Below are positions 17,851 to 25,070 of a stretch of 64,000 nucleotides of DNA, piece by piece (the stretch's first letter is position 1; each line of letters begins with the position of its first letter). The notes under the pieces were generated by a model. That model was not told the origin of the DNA. It did not search any database and worked only from the letters and a program-made list of their open reading frames with translations. A program made the position numbers and the translations under genes. The DNA is taken from assembly GCF_030409685.1 (NCBI RefSeq), contig NZ_JAUFQJ010000004.1, positions 434,001-498,000 of the forward strand, in the 5' to 3' direction. Origin of the DNA: Ferruginibacter paludis (GTDB lineage: Bacteria > Bacteroidota > Bacteroidia > Chitinophagales > Chitinophagaceae).

Positions 17851-19986
17851 TCACGGCAAAGCAAAAGCGATGACCTTATTTCCTTTGGGCGTGCCTAATT
17901 TTTCCCCGCCGCATGCCATTACTATAAACTGCTTACCATTCACACTGTACATGGCGGGCGTGGCAAAAGAGGCCGCAGGCAATTTTGTTTGCCATAATAA
18001 TTTACCGGTGTATTTATTAAAAGCCCTGAACATGCCGTCTTTGGTAGCCGCTATAAAAAGCAATCCGTTTTCCGTAACAATGGGACCTCCATAATTTTCG
18101 CAGCCTGTCGGGTTGGTATCCTGGTTCGGAAGGCCCGGGGTTATTCCTAAAACAGATTGCCAAAGCTGCTGCCCCGTGTTTAGGTTGATGGCGGTAAGTG
18201 TGCCCCACGGAGGGGTGATGGCCGGTAATCCTTTGTCATCTAAAAACTTGGGATAGCCTGTGTGCAGATATTTATCCGGCGGTACTTTTGCAAGGTCTTT
18301 CGAGACCGCTTCCTTCTTTTCAACCCCAAATAAAAAATCGACCAGTGTTTGTTTTTCTTCCTTCGAGATGCCGGATACGCCGGGCATTTTGCCCTTTCCA
18401 TTGCTCACAATTTGCAACGCGGTTTGCAGGTTTAATTTTTGTGCAACCGCAGTAAGGTTTGGATAACCGCTGGCAGCCTTGCCTTCCCTGTCTGCCCCAT
18501 GGCATGTAGCGCAATGGGCGGTGTATATTTGTTCACCCGGTGATTTGAGTCCGCCTGCCGCATTTCTCGCCAAGCCATTCCTTTTTTCCTGTTCCTTTTT
18601 TGCAGCTTGTTCCGCCGTTTCCATTTTTAAAAACCAGGCCATTTCATTGGCATTTACATACAAAATGCCTTTGTAAGGATCGGCCGCAGCGCCGCCATAT
18701 TCTGCCCCGCCATCATAGCCCGGCAGTAACAATACATTGCTTGTATCCGGCGGTGCCAATGGTCTTTTATCTGCAGCCAGGAATAATTTTTTAAGTTCTG
18801 CCTTGTTGTTGGCGAACGGACTGATATCGTTTTCTGTAAGACCTGTTATCTGCCTTGCAAAAGGCTTCGGCAGCTCAGGTACCGGTTGTGTGGGCCAGGC
18901 TTCTTCGCCCGTTAATTTGGATGGAAGTGCTGCTACTTCATTGACCGGGAATAATGACGCTCCTGTATTTCTGTCCAACACAAAAGTATAGCCCTGCTTG
19001 GTTACCTGCGCAACTGCGTCTATTTGTTTACCGCTTTTTGTAACGGTAATTAAATTTGGCGGTGCAGGCGGATCCCTGTCCCACAAATCGTGATGCATCA
19101 TTTGGAAATGCCATTTATAAGTGCCGTTATCTGCATTCAATGCCAACAGACAATTTGCATACAGGTTGGCTCCTTTCCGGTTGGCTCCATAAAAATCCGG
19201 GGCGGCAGACCCCAAAGGTATAAAGATGGTGCCTGTCTTTACATCCACTGCTGTACCAGCCCAGTTATTTACTGCGCCAACGTTTAGATTCCTGTATGTT
19301 TCTTTGGGCCATGTATCATAGCCTCTTTCCCCGGGTTGCGGAATAGTATGAAATGTCCAAACCAGTTTGCCGGTGCGAACATCGAATGCCCTTACATAAC
19401 CCGGAGCAGCACCTGCATCTTCTGCTACCCTTACCGGCATGATGATTAAATTTTTATAGATCGTACCGGGTGTAGTGCTGTTGATGTATTTGTCCTTTGC
19501 AGCATCCGGCAAGCCGGTATGCAAATCAACTTTACCAGACTCACCAAAGGTTAAAATGGGTTTTCCGTCTGCCGCATTTAAAGCAATCAGGTTAGATGCA
19601 ACGGAAACAAAAATCCGCTTATCATTGCCATCTTCCCAATAGGCCACGCCCCTGCATGTTCCGTTCGATGCCAGCGAATCTTTGTACAGCCACAGTTCCC
19701 TGCCGGTAGCGGCATCCAGCGCAAATACTTTTAAGGCTGCGCTAACGCCATACACCACACCGTTTACCATCACCGGGTTCATCTGCATTTGCCCGCTGTC
19801 GGGTGCATCGTAAGTCCAGGCAATTTTTAATTGTTGTACGTTGCTGGTATCTACCTGGGCCAGTGTTGAATAATGATTTCTGTCCGGCCCGCCCATGTAC
19901 TCGCTCCAGGAATCGTATTTGCTTTTTACGGATGATTTGCAACCTGCCAATAACAAAATGGCGCCCAGTAATCTAACGTATTTCAT
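17851..19986 (-). CDS. PQQ-dependent dehydrogenase lipoprotein with inserted cytochrome c domain
   Basis: A 711-residue periplasmic lipoprotein (lipobox LLLAGC at about residue 15). It is a PQQ beta-propeller: repeated DAATGRELW, DVRTGKLVWTF and DRNTGASLF blade motifs, with active-site-type segments such as HHDLWDRDPPAPPN. A cytochrome c domain with the haem motif CATCH near residue 490 is inserted before the last blades (LNTGQQLWQS, NKYTGKLLWQTKL). It should oxidise a sugar or alcohol and pass electrons to its own haem. The frame also has an upstream ATG at 20025, but that falls inside the terminator hairpin of the preceding gene, so 19986 is chosen. Confidence 0.87.
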   Translation of the reverse strand: MKYVRLLGAILLLAGCKSSVKSKYDSWSEYMGGPDRNHYSTLAQVDTSNVQQLKIAWTYDAPDSGQMQMNPVMVNGVVYGVSAALKVFALDAATGRELWLYKDSLASNGTCRGVAYWEDGNDKRIFVSVASNLIALNAADGKPILTFGESGKVDLHTGLPDAAKDKYINSTTPGTIYKNLIIMPVRVAEDAGAAPGYVRAFDVRTGKLVWTFHTIPQPGERGYDTWPKETYRNLNVGAVNNWAGTAVDVKTGTIFIPLGSAAPDFYGANRKGANLYANCLLALNADNGTYKWHFQMMHHDLWDRDPPAPPNLITVTKSGKQIDAVAQVTKQGYTFVLDRNTGASLFPVNEVAALPSKLTGEEAWPTQPVPELPKPFARQITGLTENDISPFANNKAELKKLFLAADKRPLAPPDTSNVLLLPGYDGGAEYGGAAADPYKGILYVNANEMAWFLKMETAEQAAKKEQEKRNGLARNAAGGLKSPGEQIYTAHCATCHGADREGKAASGYPNLTAVAQKLNLQTALQIVSNGKGKMPGVSGISKEEKQTLVDFLFGVEKKEAVSKDLAKVPPDKYLHTGYPKFLDDKGLPAITPPWGTLTAINLNTGQQLWQSVLGITPGLPNQDTNPTGCENYGGPIVTENGLLFIAATKDGMFRAFNKYTGKLLWQTKLPAASFATPAMYSVNGKQFIVMACGGEKLGTPKGNKVIAFALP

Positions 19987-20012
19987 ACAGCCGTTTGAGT
20001 TTTTTAAATAAC

Positions 20013-20043
20013 TACGGCTTATCATTCAGCATGATAAGCCGTA
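20013..20043. terminator. hairpin terminator between sugar isomerase and PQQ dehydrogenase
   Basis: TACGGCTTATCA (20013-20024) pairs perfectly with TGATAAGCCGTA (20032-20043) around a 7-nt loop. It lies past the stop of the minus-strand sugar isomerase gene. The T run is better on the plus strand, so on the minus strand it may act as a weak terminator or processing hairpin. Confidence 0.65.
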
Positions 20044-20079
20044 TATTTTTTGTGCTTACAAATCGTAATCCGGTTGCTT

Positions 20080-20967
20080 TTATTTTTTCAATTTGGCTAC
20101 CTGGTCGTTGTAAAATTTGACCGTTTCAATTACATCAGGCACATTATTTTCCCAGTTAGATTCATGTTCGATAGAAAACATGCCTTTAAAATTTTGCCTG
20201 TTTAATTCTGCAAAAGCTGGTGCAAAATCAATTACGCCTTTTCCAACAACGGTATCGGCGGCATCTGTCTTATCAAATTTAACAATGTCTTTCAGGTGAA
20301 CACCATAAATATGTCCTTCCAGCTTTTTCAAACAATCAACCAGGTTTAAACCATTGCGTGCCCAGTGACCCAGATCAGCACATGAACCAATGTTGTTATG
20401 GCCCTTAACCGCCGCCAATACTGAGTCTGGGTGCCAGTAAGCATTTGGTTTAGGATGATCGTGGATAGCGATTTTTATGCCATATACGCCGGCAAGACTA
20501 TCGGCCAGGTCCCATTGGGTTTTGATTGGCTCTGAAGTAATATAACTCAATCCGAATTCTTTTGCCAGTTCAAAAGTTTTAATCCATTCGTCTTTGCCAT
20601 TTGGTGTTGTTACGCCCATAGCCACCATTTGAATGTTATGTTGTTTCAGCACATCTTTCAATTTTTGTCTGCCGGCTGCGGACATACTGATACCAAAAGT
20701 ATCTTTACTTGTTTTGTCAAAAGGCTGACCCAGGAAAGCCTCGATGTACCTTACTCCTGCACTGTCTGCCTTGGCGATGGCTTCGCTTTGTGTAAACAAA
20801 CGGAACGTCCATAACTGCACACCAATTTTCCAGTCGGCGGTATTGTTTACGGCTGCTGTCGCACTATCTTTTGTTGCGGCATCTTCAGTTGAAGTAGAAT
20901 TATTGTTGCAGGAGACAAAAATAAACAGCGCTGCAACGGCGCAAAAAAAGGAAATTTTGTTCGTCAT
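20080..20967 (-). CDS. sugar phosphate isomerase/epimerase-like TIM-barrel lipoprotein
   Basis: A 295-residue xylose-isomerase-like TIM barrel (AP_endonuc_2 fold) carried on a lipoprotein signal (lipobox FVSC near residue 20), so it acts outside the cytoplasm. Typical segments are WKIGVQLWTFRLF at the first strand, IQMVAMGVTT, IAIHDHPKPN, a metal-binding Asp in GSCADLGHWARNG, VHLKDIVKFDK and the terminal FSIEHESNWENN. The frame extends 3 codons to a TTG; the ATG at 20967 is preferred. It is the first gene of a set with a PQQ dehydrogenase and DUF1080 protein. Confidence 0.85.
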   Translation of the reverse strand: MTNKISFFCAVAALFIFVSCNNNSTSTEDAATKDSATAAVNNTADWKIGVQLWTFRLFTQSEAIAKADSAGVRYIEAFLGQPFDKTSKDTFGISMSAAGRQKLKDVLKQHNIQMVAMGVTTPNGKDEWIKTFELAKEFGLSYITSEPIKTQWDLADSLAGVYGIKIAIHDHPKPNAYWHPDSVLAAVKGHNNIGSCADLGHWARNGLNLVDCLKKLEGHIYGVHLKDIVKFDKTDAADTVVGKGVIDFAPAFAELNRQNFKGMFSIEHESNWENNVPDVIETVKFYNDQVAKLKK

Positions 20968-21299
20968 TCTAGGCAAGTTTTAGATTTAATTTTTAACAAT
21001 CAGCCTGTAATGTAACATTAACAGATAATGTTTTAAAATTTTATTCCTTTTTTCTTTCCCCATGTAAATATCCGTCGTGGTTAATTTTATTTTTCATTTT
21101 CCGCTGTTCGTAACAATGAGATTACAAAAAGTGTAAACCGGTGTGGCCCTCAAACTCAACTTAATAATGAAACTCAAATTGGAAAAAATTCCCGGATAAA
21201 AAGAGAATAAACAAAGGCCCCTCAAAAGTTGGGCTTTCTAAAAAAGAAAGCCAACAAGTTTGAAGGGCCCATTGCGCTGCAATGAATAACTGTCGCCGA
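20968..21299. other. non-coding spacer with a long hairpin
   Basis: About 330 nt between two minus-strand genes. The only strong structure is the hairpin at 21216-21270. The promoter of the sugar-isomerase gene must lie near 20970-21100 but is not recognisable. Confidence 0.5.
21216..21270 (-). terminator. long imperfect hairpin after the PepSY-like gene
   Basis: GGCCCCTCAAAAGTTG-GGCTTTCT on the left pairs with AGAAAGCC-AACAAG-TTTGAAGGGCC on the right with small bulges around an A-rich loop. It starts 30 nt past the stop of the minus-strand gene at 21300. On the minus strand it is followed by a T-rich stretch (CTTTGTTTATTC), so terminator function is likely, although the stem is unusually long. 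Confidence 0.55.
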
Positions 21300-21860
21300 T
21301 CAATATTTAATAAAATTCTGCCACTCTTTAATTTCATTATCATACACCAGCAGTGTTTTGTAGCTCTTGTTATCTTCCATATAAATTACATAGGTTGGCA
21401 ACATTTCCTGCGATTGCATTGTCAATATTTCCTGCACCTGGTAAATACTAAAATCAAAATACTCTCTTTTAATCATAGCCCGAAGGTCTTTCGACAACTT
21501 GCTTTCGTTGTATGTTTTTAAGCTCCCGGTCCAGTAACCTTTCTTGTTATAATAGATTGAATTTTTGACACCGTCATTATTAAACTGAACATTGAAGCCT
21601 TCATCAATAAAATACCACCGGGCATCCCCTGCGTTTTTATAGAATTTATTAAAATTCTTTATGGCTTTACTGTTGACGGTTGCAAGCGAAACCGTGTTTG
21701 ATTTTACAGTTTCTGTTGCCAGGTCTGTCTTGTACATTTTTTCCATTTGTGCGTCATTGTGCAAAACAGCAACAGTGTTTGAGTTTTGTGCCACTGCGGT
21801 GTTGGTTGTTGCAAGGGCAGGAATAAAACCAGCCACTAAAGCAAAAAAATACTTTTTCAT
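21300..21860 (-). CDS. secreted PepSY-like protein of unknown function
   Basis: A 186-residue exported protein with a signal peptide ending TNTAVAQ near residue 25. The mature part carries FNKFYKNAGDARWYFIDEGFNVQFNNDGVK and later strand-rich repeats, the pattern of Bacteroidota PepSY-like (DUF2874-type) periplasmic proteins. I cannot assign a function. It is divergent from the sigma-factor operon, 430 nt away. Confidence 0.65.
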   Translation of the reverse strand: MKKYFFALVAGFIPALATTNTAVAQNSNTVAVLHNDAQMEKMYKTDLATETVKSNTVSLATVNSKAIKNFNKFYKNAGDARWYFIDEGFNVQFNNDGVKNSIYYNKKGYWTGSLKTYNESKLSKDLRAMIKREYFDFSIYQVQEILTMQSQEMLPTYVIYMEDNKSYKTLLVYDNEIKEWQNFIKY

Positions 21861-22290
21861 TTTGTTTAAAATTTAAGTTGTTTGGATGATTTGTTTTTGA
21901 TTACCTGGTACCGGTACTTGTTCACCTATTGGTCGCAGAACAAAGAAGGATGGAAACAAAAAAATTTATTTTTTTTGTTTTTATTTTAAAAACGATCGGG
22001 TAAAGTCCACTTTCCAGTATAAGCCCGGCTTGCAGCCGATCAAAAAATCGGTAAAAAGAGAGTAACCTATTTGGTAATCCGACCGTGCCGAGCTGAGAAT
22101 TTTTATTCTCAATTATTACTTGATGGCACTTGCCCTTTACCGGTTAACCTCCGATATACTGCTCAATATTTCAGCAGCAGTTAAAAAATTCCATGCTTTT
22201 ATCAATTAGTTTATGACCTGTTTTTAATAATAATCAAAAGGCTTTTATTCTCATAATTATTTTATTATCTTTCTATAACACTTATCAGAT
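21861..22290. other. divergent spacer upstream of the sigma-factor operon
   Basis: 430 nt of AT-rich DNA with no coding frame I believe. It contains a small perfect hairpin TGAGAAT-TTTT-ATTCTCA at 22094-22111 and the promoter candidate near 22266. The control region of the operon that follows should be here. Confidence 0.5.
22243..22273 (+). promoter_or_regulatory. candidate promoter of the sigma/protease operon
   Basis: TATCTTTC at 22266-22273 matches the Bacteroidota -7 consensus TAnnTTTG in 7 of 8 positions. A TTTT run at 22243-22246, 19 nt upstream, is a weak match to the -33 TTTG. The start codon follows at 22291. The evidence is a single weak motif pair. Confidence 0.3.
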
Positions 22291-22881
22291 ATGCCTTTTG
22301 AGCAACATACGATTTCAACCGACGAAGATTTAATAGAAAATCTTCATCAGAATGCTTTGCTGAAGCGTAAAGCAGAAGACACCATTTTTACCCGCTATGC
22401 TTATTTCATAAAAGAAGGAATGCATAAATACACATTGCTGGAAGAGGATGCATTTGACGCCTATTCTGACGCTGTATTGCAAGCCATCAACAATATTGTC
22501 AGTGGTGTCTTTGAAAGAAAATCATCCCTTAAAACCTATCTCTACAGAATTTTTACAAATAAATGTGTTGACCTTATCCGAAAAAAAACGACTAATAAAA
22601 ACAGCATACATCAAACATCCTCTTTAACTGACATGCTTTTTATGATTGCTGATTCAGCAAAAACGGTGGTGCAGCAACTGGTAGAAAAAACGGATGTGGA
22701 TATGCTAAAAAACAAAATGAATGAACTGGGCGATAACTGCCGGCAACTGCTGACGTTGTTTGCAGACTGTTATACTGATAAGGAAATTGCTACAACAATG
22801 GACTATAAAAGTGCTGATGTGGTAAAAACAAGCCGCCTGCGGTGCCTTGAAAAATTGCGCCAGTTATACCTCAACAAATAA
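22291..22881 (+). CDS. ECF-like sigma factor (sigma-70 family)
   Basis: A 196-residue RNA polymerase sigma factor of the small ECF type. Region 2 is seen in AFDAYSDAVLQAINNIVSG followed by SSLKTYLYRIFTNKCVDLIRKK (residues about 52-100), the core-binding and -10 helices. Region 4 is the C-terminal helix-turn-helix LGDNCRQLLTLFADCYTDKEIATTMDY (about 145-175), followed by RLRCLEKLRQLY. It starts a tight operon: the next gene begins 11 nt downstream. Its likely job is to drive genes for the membrane and protease proteins that follow. Confidence 0.85.
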   Translation: MPFEQHTISTDEDLIENLHQNALLKRKAEDTIFTRYAYFIKEGMHKYTLLEEDAFDAYSDAVLQAINNIVSGVFERKSSLKTYLYRIFTNKCVDLIRKKTTNKNSIHQTSSLTDMLFMIADSAKTVVQQLVEKTDVDMLKNKMNELGDNCRQLLTLFADCYTDKEIATTMDYKSADVVKTSRLRCLEKLRQLYLNK

Positions 22882-22892
22882 AAAACATTCAG

Positions 22893-23633
22893 ATGAGCAA
22901 CCTGGAATATATAGATGATTATTTTAACGGCTCCCCGGACGATCAGCAAAAACAACGGTTTGAGGAACTCATTAACAACGACGTTGCTTTTGCAGAAGAA
23001 GTGGCATTTTATGTAGCCGCCAAGACAACTTTGCAACAACATGCCCAGCAGGAAAAGAAAGAACGCTTCAACAATTTATATAGACAGCAACATGCCGTGC
23101 CTGTTGTACAATTAAAGCCGGCTAAACGGGTATGGCAATATTTTGCGGCGGCCAGCGTGTTGCTTTTTATATTCCTTTTAACCTGGTTTGTAAATAACAG
23201 AAAGACTTCCCCGGATCAACTGGCGGATACGTACATTCAACAAAATTTGCTAACCCTCCCGGTAACTATGGGAACGCAACAGGATAGTTTGCAAACAGGG
23301 CTTAATCTATATAAATCGGATAAACTTCCGGAAGCACTACAGTACTTTGAAACGATGTTAAAAAATAATGCGGCCGATGATGCCGCAAAAAAATACGCTG
23401 GCATTGTTTCCCTTCGCTTAAAAAATTACGACAAAGCCCTGACCTATTTTAAATCACTGGAATTGAATACTGCTTCGTTCAGTAATCCCGCTAAATTTTA
23501 TCATGCGCTTACGTTGTTAAAACGCAACAATACCGGTGATAAAAACGCAGCCGTTTTAATATTGCAAGATGTGGTAGCGAAAGATTTGGAGGGGAAAGAA
23601 ACAGCGGTGGGGTGGCTAAAAAAATTAGAGTAA
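22893..23633 (+). CDS. single-pass membrane TPR protein, probable anti-sigma factor
   Basis: A 246-residue inner-membrane protein. The cytoplasmic N-terminus (YIDDYFNGSPDDQQKQRFEE) resembles the N-terminal helices of Bacteroidota anti-sigma factors, without a zinc motif. One membrane helix follows at about residues 85-103 (FAAASVLLFIFLLTWFV). The outer part, residues 130-245, has tetratricopeptide helices (LNLYKSDKLPEALQYFETML, RLKNYDKALTYFKSL). The order fits a sigma/anti-sigma pair with a sensing periplasmic TPR domain; this is inferred from position and architecture. Confidence 0.72.
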   Translation: MSNLEYIDDYFNGSPDDQQKQRFEELINNDVAFAEEVAFYVAAKTTLQQHAQQEKKERFNNLYRQQHAVPVVQLKPAKRVWQYFAAASVLLFIFLLTWFVNNRKTSPDQLADTYIQQNLLTLPVTMGTQQDSLQTGLNLYKSDKLPEALQYFETMLKNNAADDAAKKYAGIVSLRLKNYDKALTYFKSLELNTASFSNPAKFYHALTLLKRNNTGDKNAAVLILQDVVAKDLEGKETAVGWLKKLE

Positions 23634-23665
23634 TTAACTATTATTAATTCATAAAAAACATTACG

Positions 23666-25069
23666 ATGAAACTCTTTCATCCATTCTGCAACGCTGGAAT
23701 TATTTTTTTTCTATTTGCTTCATCCCTGATTATGTCGCAATTATTTACTTCCTGCAAACCAACGAATTCGCCCAATGTTACTGGTTACCTGACACCGGAT
23801 ACAAGCACTTATGTGGAAAAGATTAGCTGGAATGTTTTATTCAAAGAAAATGTTAGTCAGCCAAAAAAAGAAAAGATTATTAACCAGATTAAGGATTCCG
23901 TTAGACTTTTTTATACTCGTTATAATCACGCATATGGTACACGTTTTATGCCGGTATTCGACAGCACATATTGGTGTCCATGTGATTCAACACTTTATAA
24001 TTTGAATTTCCATAGTATAATCCCCTCACCAAATGGCGCCGGACAGTCGGTGTCTTCACCTCCTCCAGGAAAGGGACTGGGAGGTCAAGGAGATCTTGTT
24101 GATGTATTGTATGTCAGTGACAATGTCGTTATAAGTGAACCTTTCAATAAAGAAAATGCAACCTCACCTTTGCAACACAATGCTATAAAAATCGATGATA
24201 AACCAATTGATGGCAATAAAATTCTCTCAATAATAGATTCAGGATTAGATACTTCTTTATTTACCTCCTCAGTAAAAAAACTTATATGGCGCGACCAGAT
24301 TAGCACAAAAACGTTATTCAATTTTTTGCCGGGCCAACCTGTTAAAGACTTTAACGATGCCGGGGCAGTGAAACATGGAAGCGCCGTAACTGCTATCGCA
24401 CTTGATGCAATGCGCCAGGCCATATCCTATCCGCAAGTAATGATTCTAAAAGCGCTTGATAATAAAGATCAGGGTAGCATCTTTTCTGTTAGCTGTGCTT
24501 TAAGTTATGCAATTCAGAAAAAAGCAACTGTGGTAAATTTAAGCCTGGGATACTTGGGCAAAGCCGATTCTATAATGAGGCATTATATAGCTCTTAGCAA
24601 TAAAAATGCTTTAAATCCTTTACAATTATTCGTCGCTGCCGGTAATACACCTTACCCTCATAAAGACTCTTTACTTTGCAGCAGTGCATTTGCTAATAAT
24701 TTACTGATAAACAATCAGCTATTTTATCCTGCATGCTTTAGTAAATCATTTAACAACCTTACTAGTGTAACACAAATAAGATTGCCTGATAGCTATTGCT
24801 ATTATCAGTATTATTCAAATGACTACATCACCCTGGGTGTTCTAAATAATGAAACCTGTTGTTCATTCAAGGTCAATTTCAGAGCATCTGTTCCCCAATT
24901 TTATGAAGGATCCTCATTTGCTACTCCTTTTGCAAGTGGGCTTAAAATGATGACAATTTTAAACCAAAGTTTGCCGGGACTTGCAAACATTGATTGGAAT
25001 AATTTGCTACAAACCGAAATAACAAAAAGGGTAACCAGAGACGGTAAGTACATTGTTCATCAACGTTAA
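23666..25069 (+). CDS. subtilisin-family (S8) serine protease lipoprotein
   Basis: A 467-residue exported S8 protease. The N-terminus is a lipoprotein signal with a lipid-attachment Cys in LFTSC near residue 30. All the family's key residues are visible: Asp191 (ILSIIDSGLD), His237 (VKHGSAVTAIA), oxyanion Asn327 (VAAGNTPYP) and Ser417 (GSSFATPFASG). The ~150 residues before the catalytic domain have no recognised fold; a 20-residue low-complexity, Gly/Pro-rich stretch near residues 130-142 is coded by a palindromic repeat. It ends 1 nt before the CHAT gene's ATG. Composition is visibly AT-richer than the flanking metabolic genes. Confidence 0.85.
   Translation: MKLFHPFCNAGIIFFLFASSLIMSQLFTSCKPTNSPNVTGYLTPDTSTYVEKISWNVLFKENVSQPKKEKIINQIKDSVRLFYTRYNHAYGTRFMPVFDSTYWCPCDSTLYNLNFHSIIPSPNGAGQSVSSPPPGKGLGGQGDLVDVLYVSDNVVISEPFNKENATSPLQHNAIKIDDKPIDGNKILSIIDSGLDTSLFTSSVKKLIWRDQISTKTLFNFLPGQPVKDFNDAGAVKHGSAVTAIALDAMRQAISYPQVMILKALDNKDQGSIFSVSCALSYAIQKKATVVNLSLGYLGKADSIMRHYIALSNKNALNPLQLFVAAGNTPYPHKDSLLCSSAFANNLLINNQLFYPACFSKSFNNLTSVTQIRLPDSYCYYQYYSNDYITLGVLNNETCCSFKVNFRASVPQFYEGSSFATPFASGLKMMTILNQSLPGLANIDWNNLLQTEITKRVTRDGKYIVHQR
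24054..24096 (+). repeat. palindromic element inside the S8 protease gene
   Basis: ACCTCC at 24058-24063 pairs with GGAGGT at 24080-24085 around a purine-rich loop. The sequence encodes the Pro/Gly-rich stretch SPPPGKGLGGQG in frame. It has the look of a REP-type palindrome that sits in the coding sequence without breaking the frame. Confidence 0.45.
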
Positions 25070-25070
25070 A

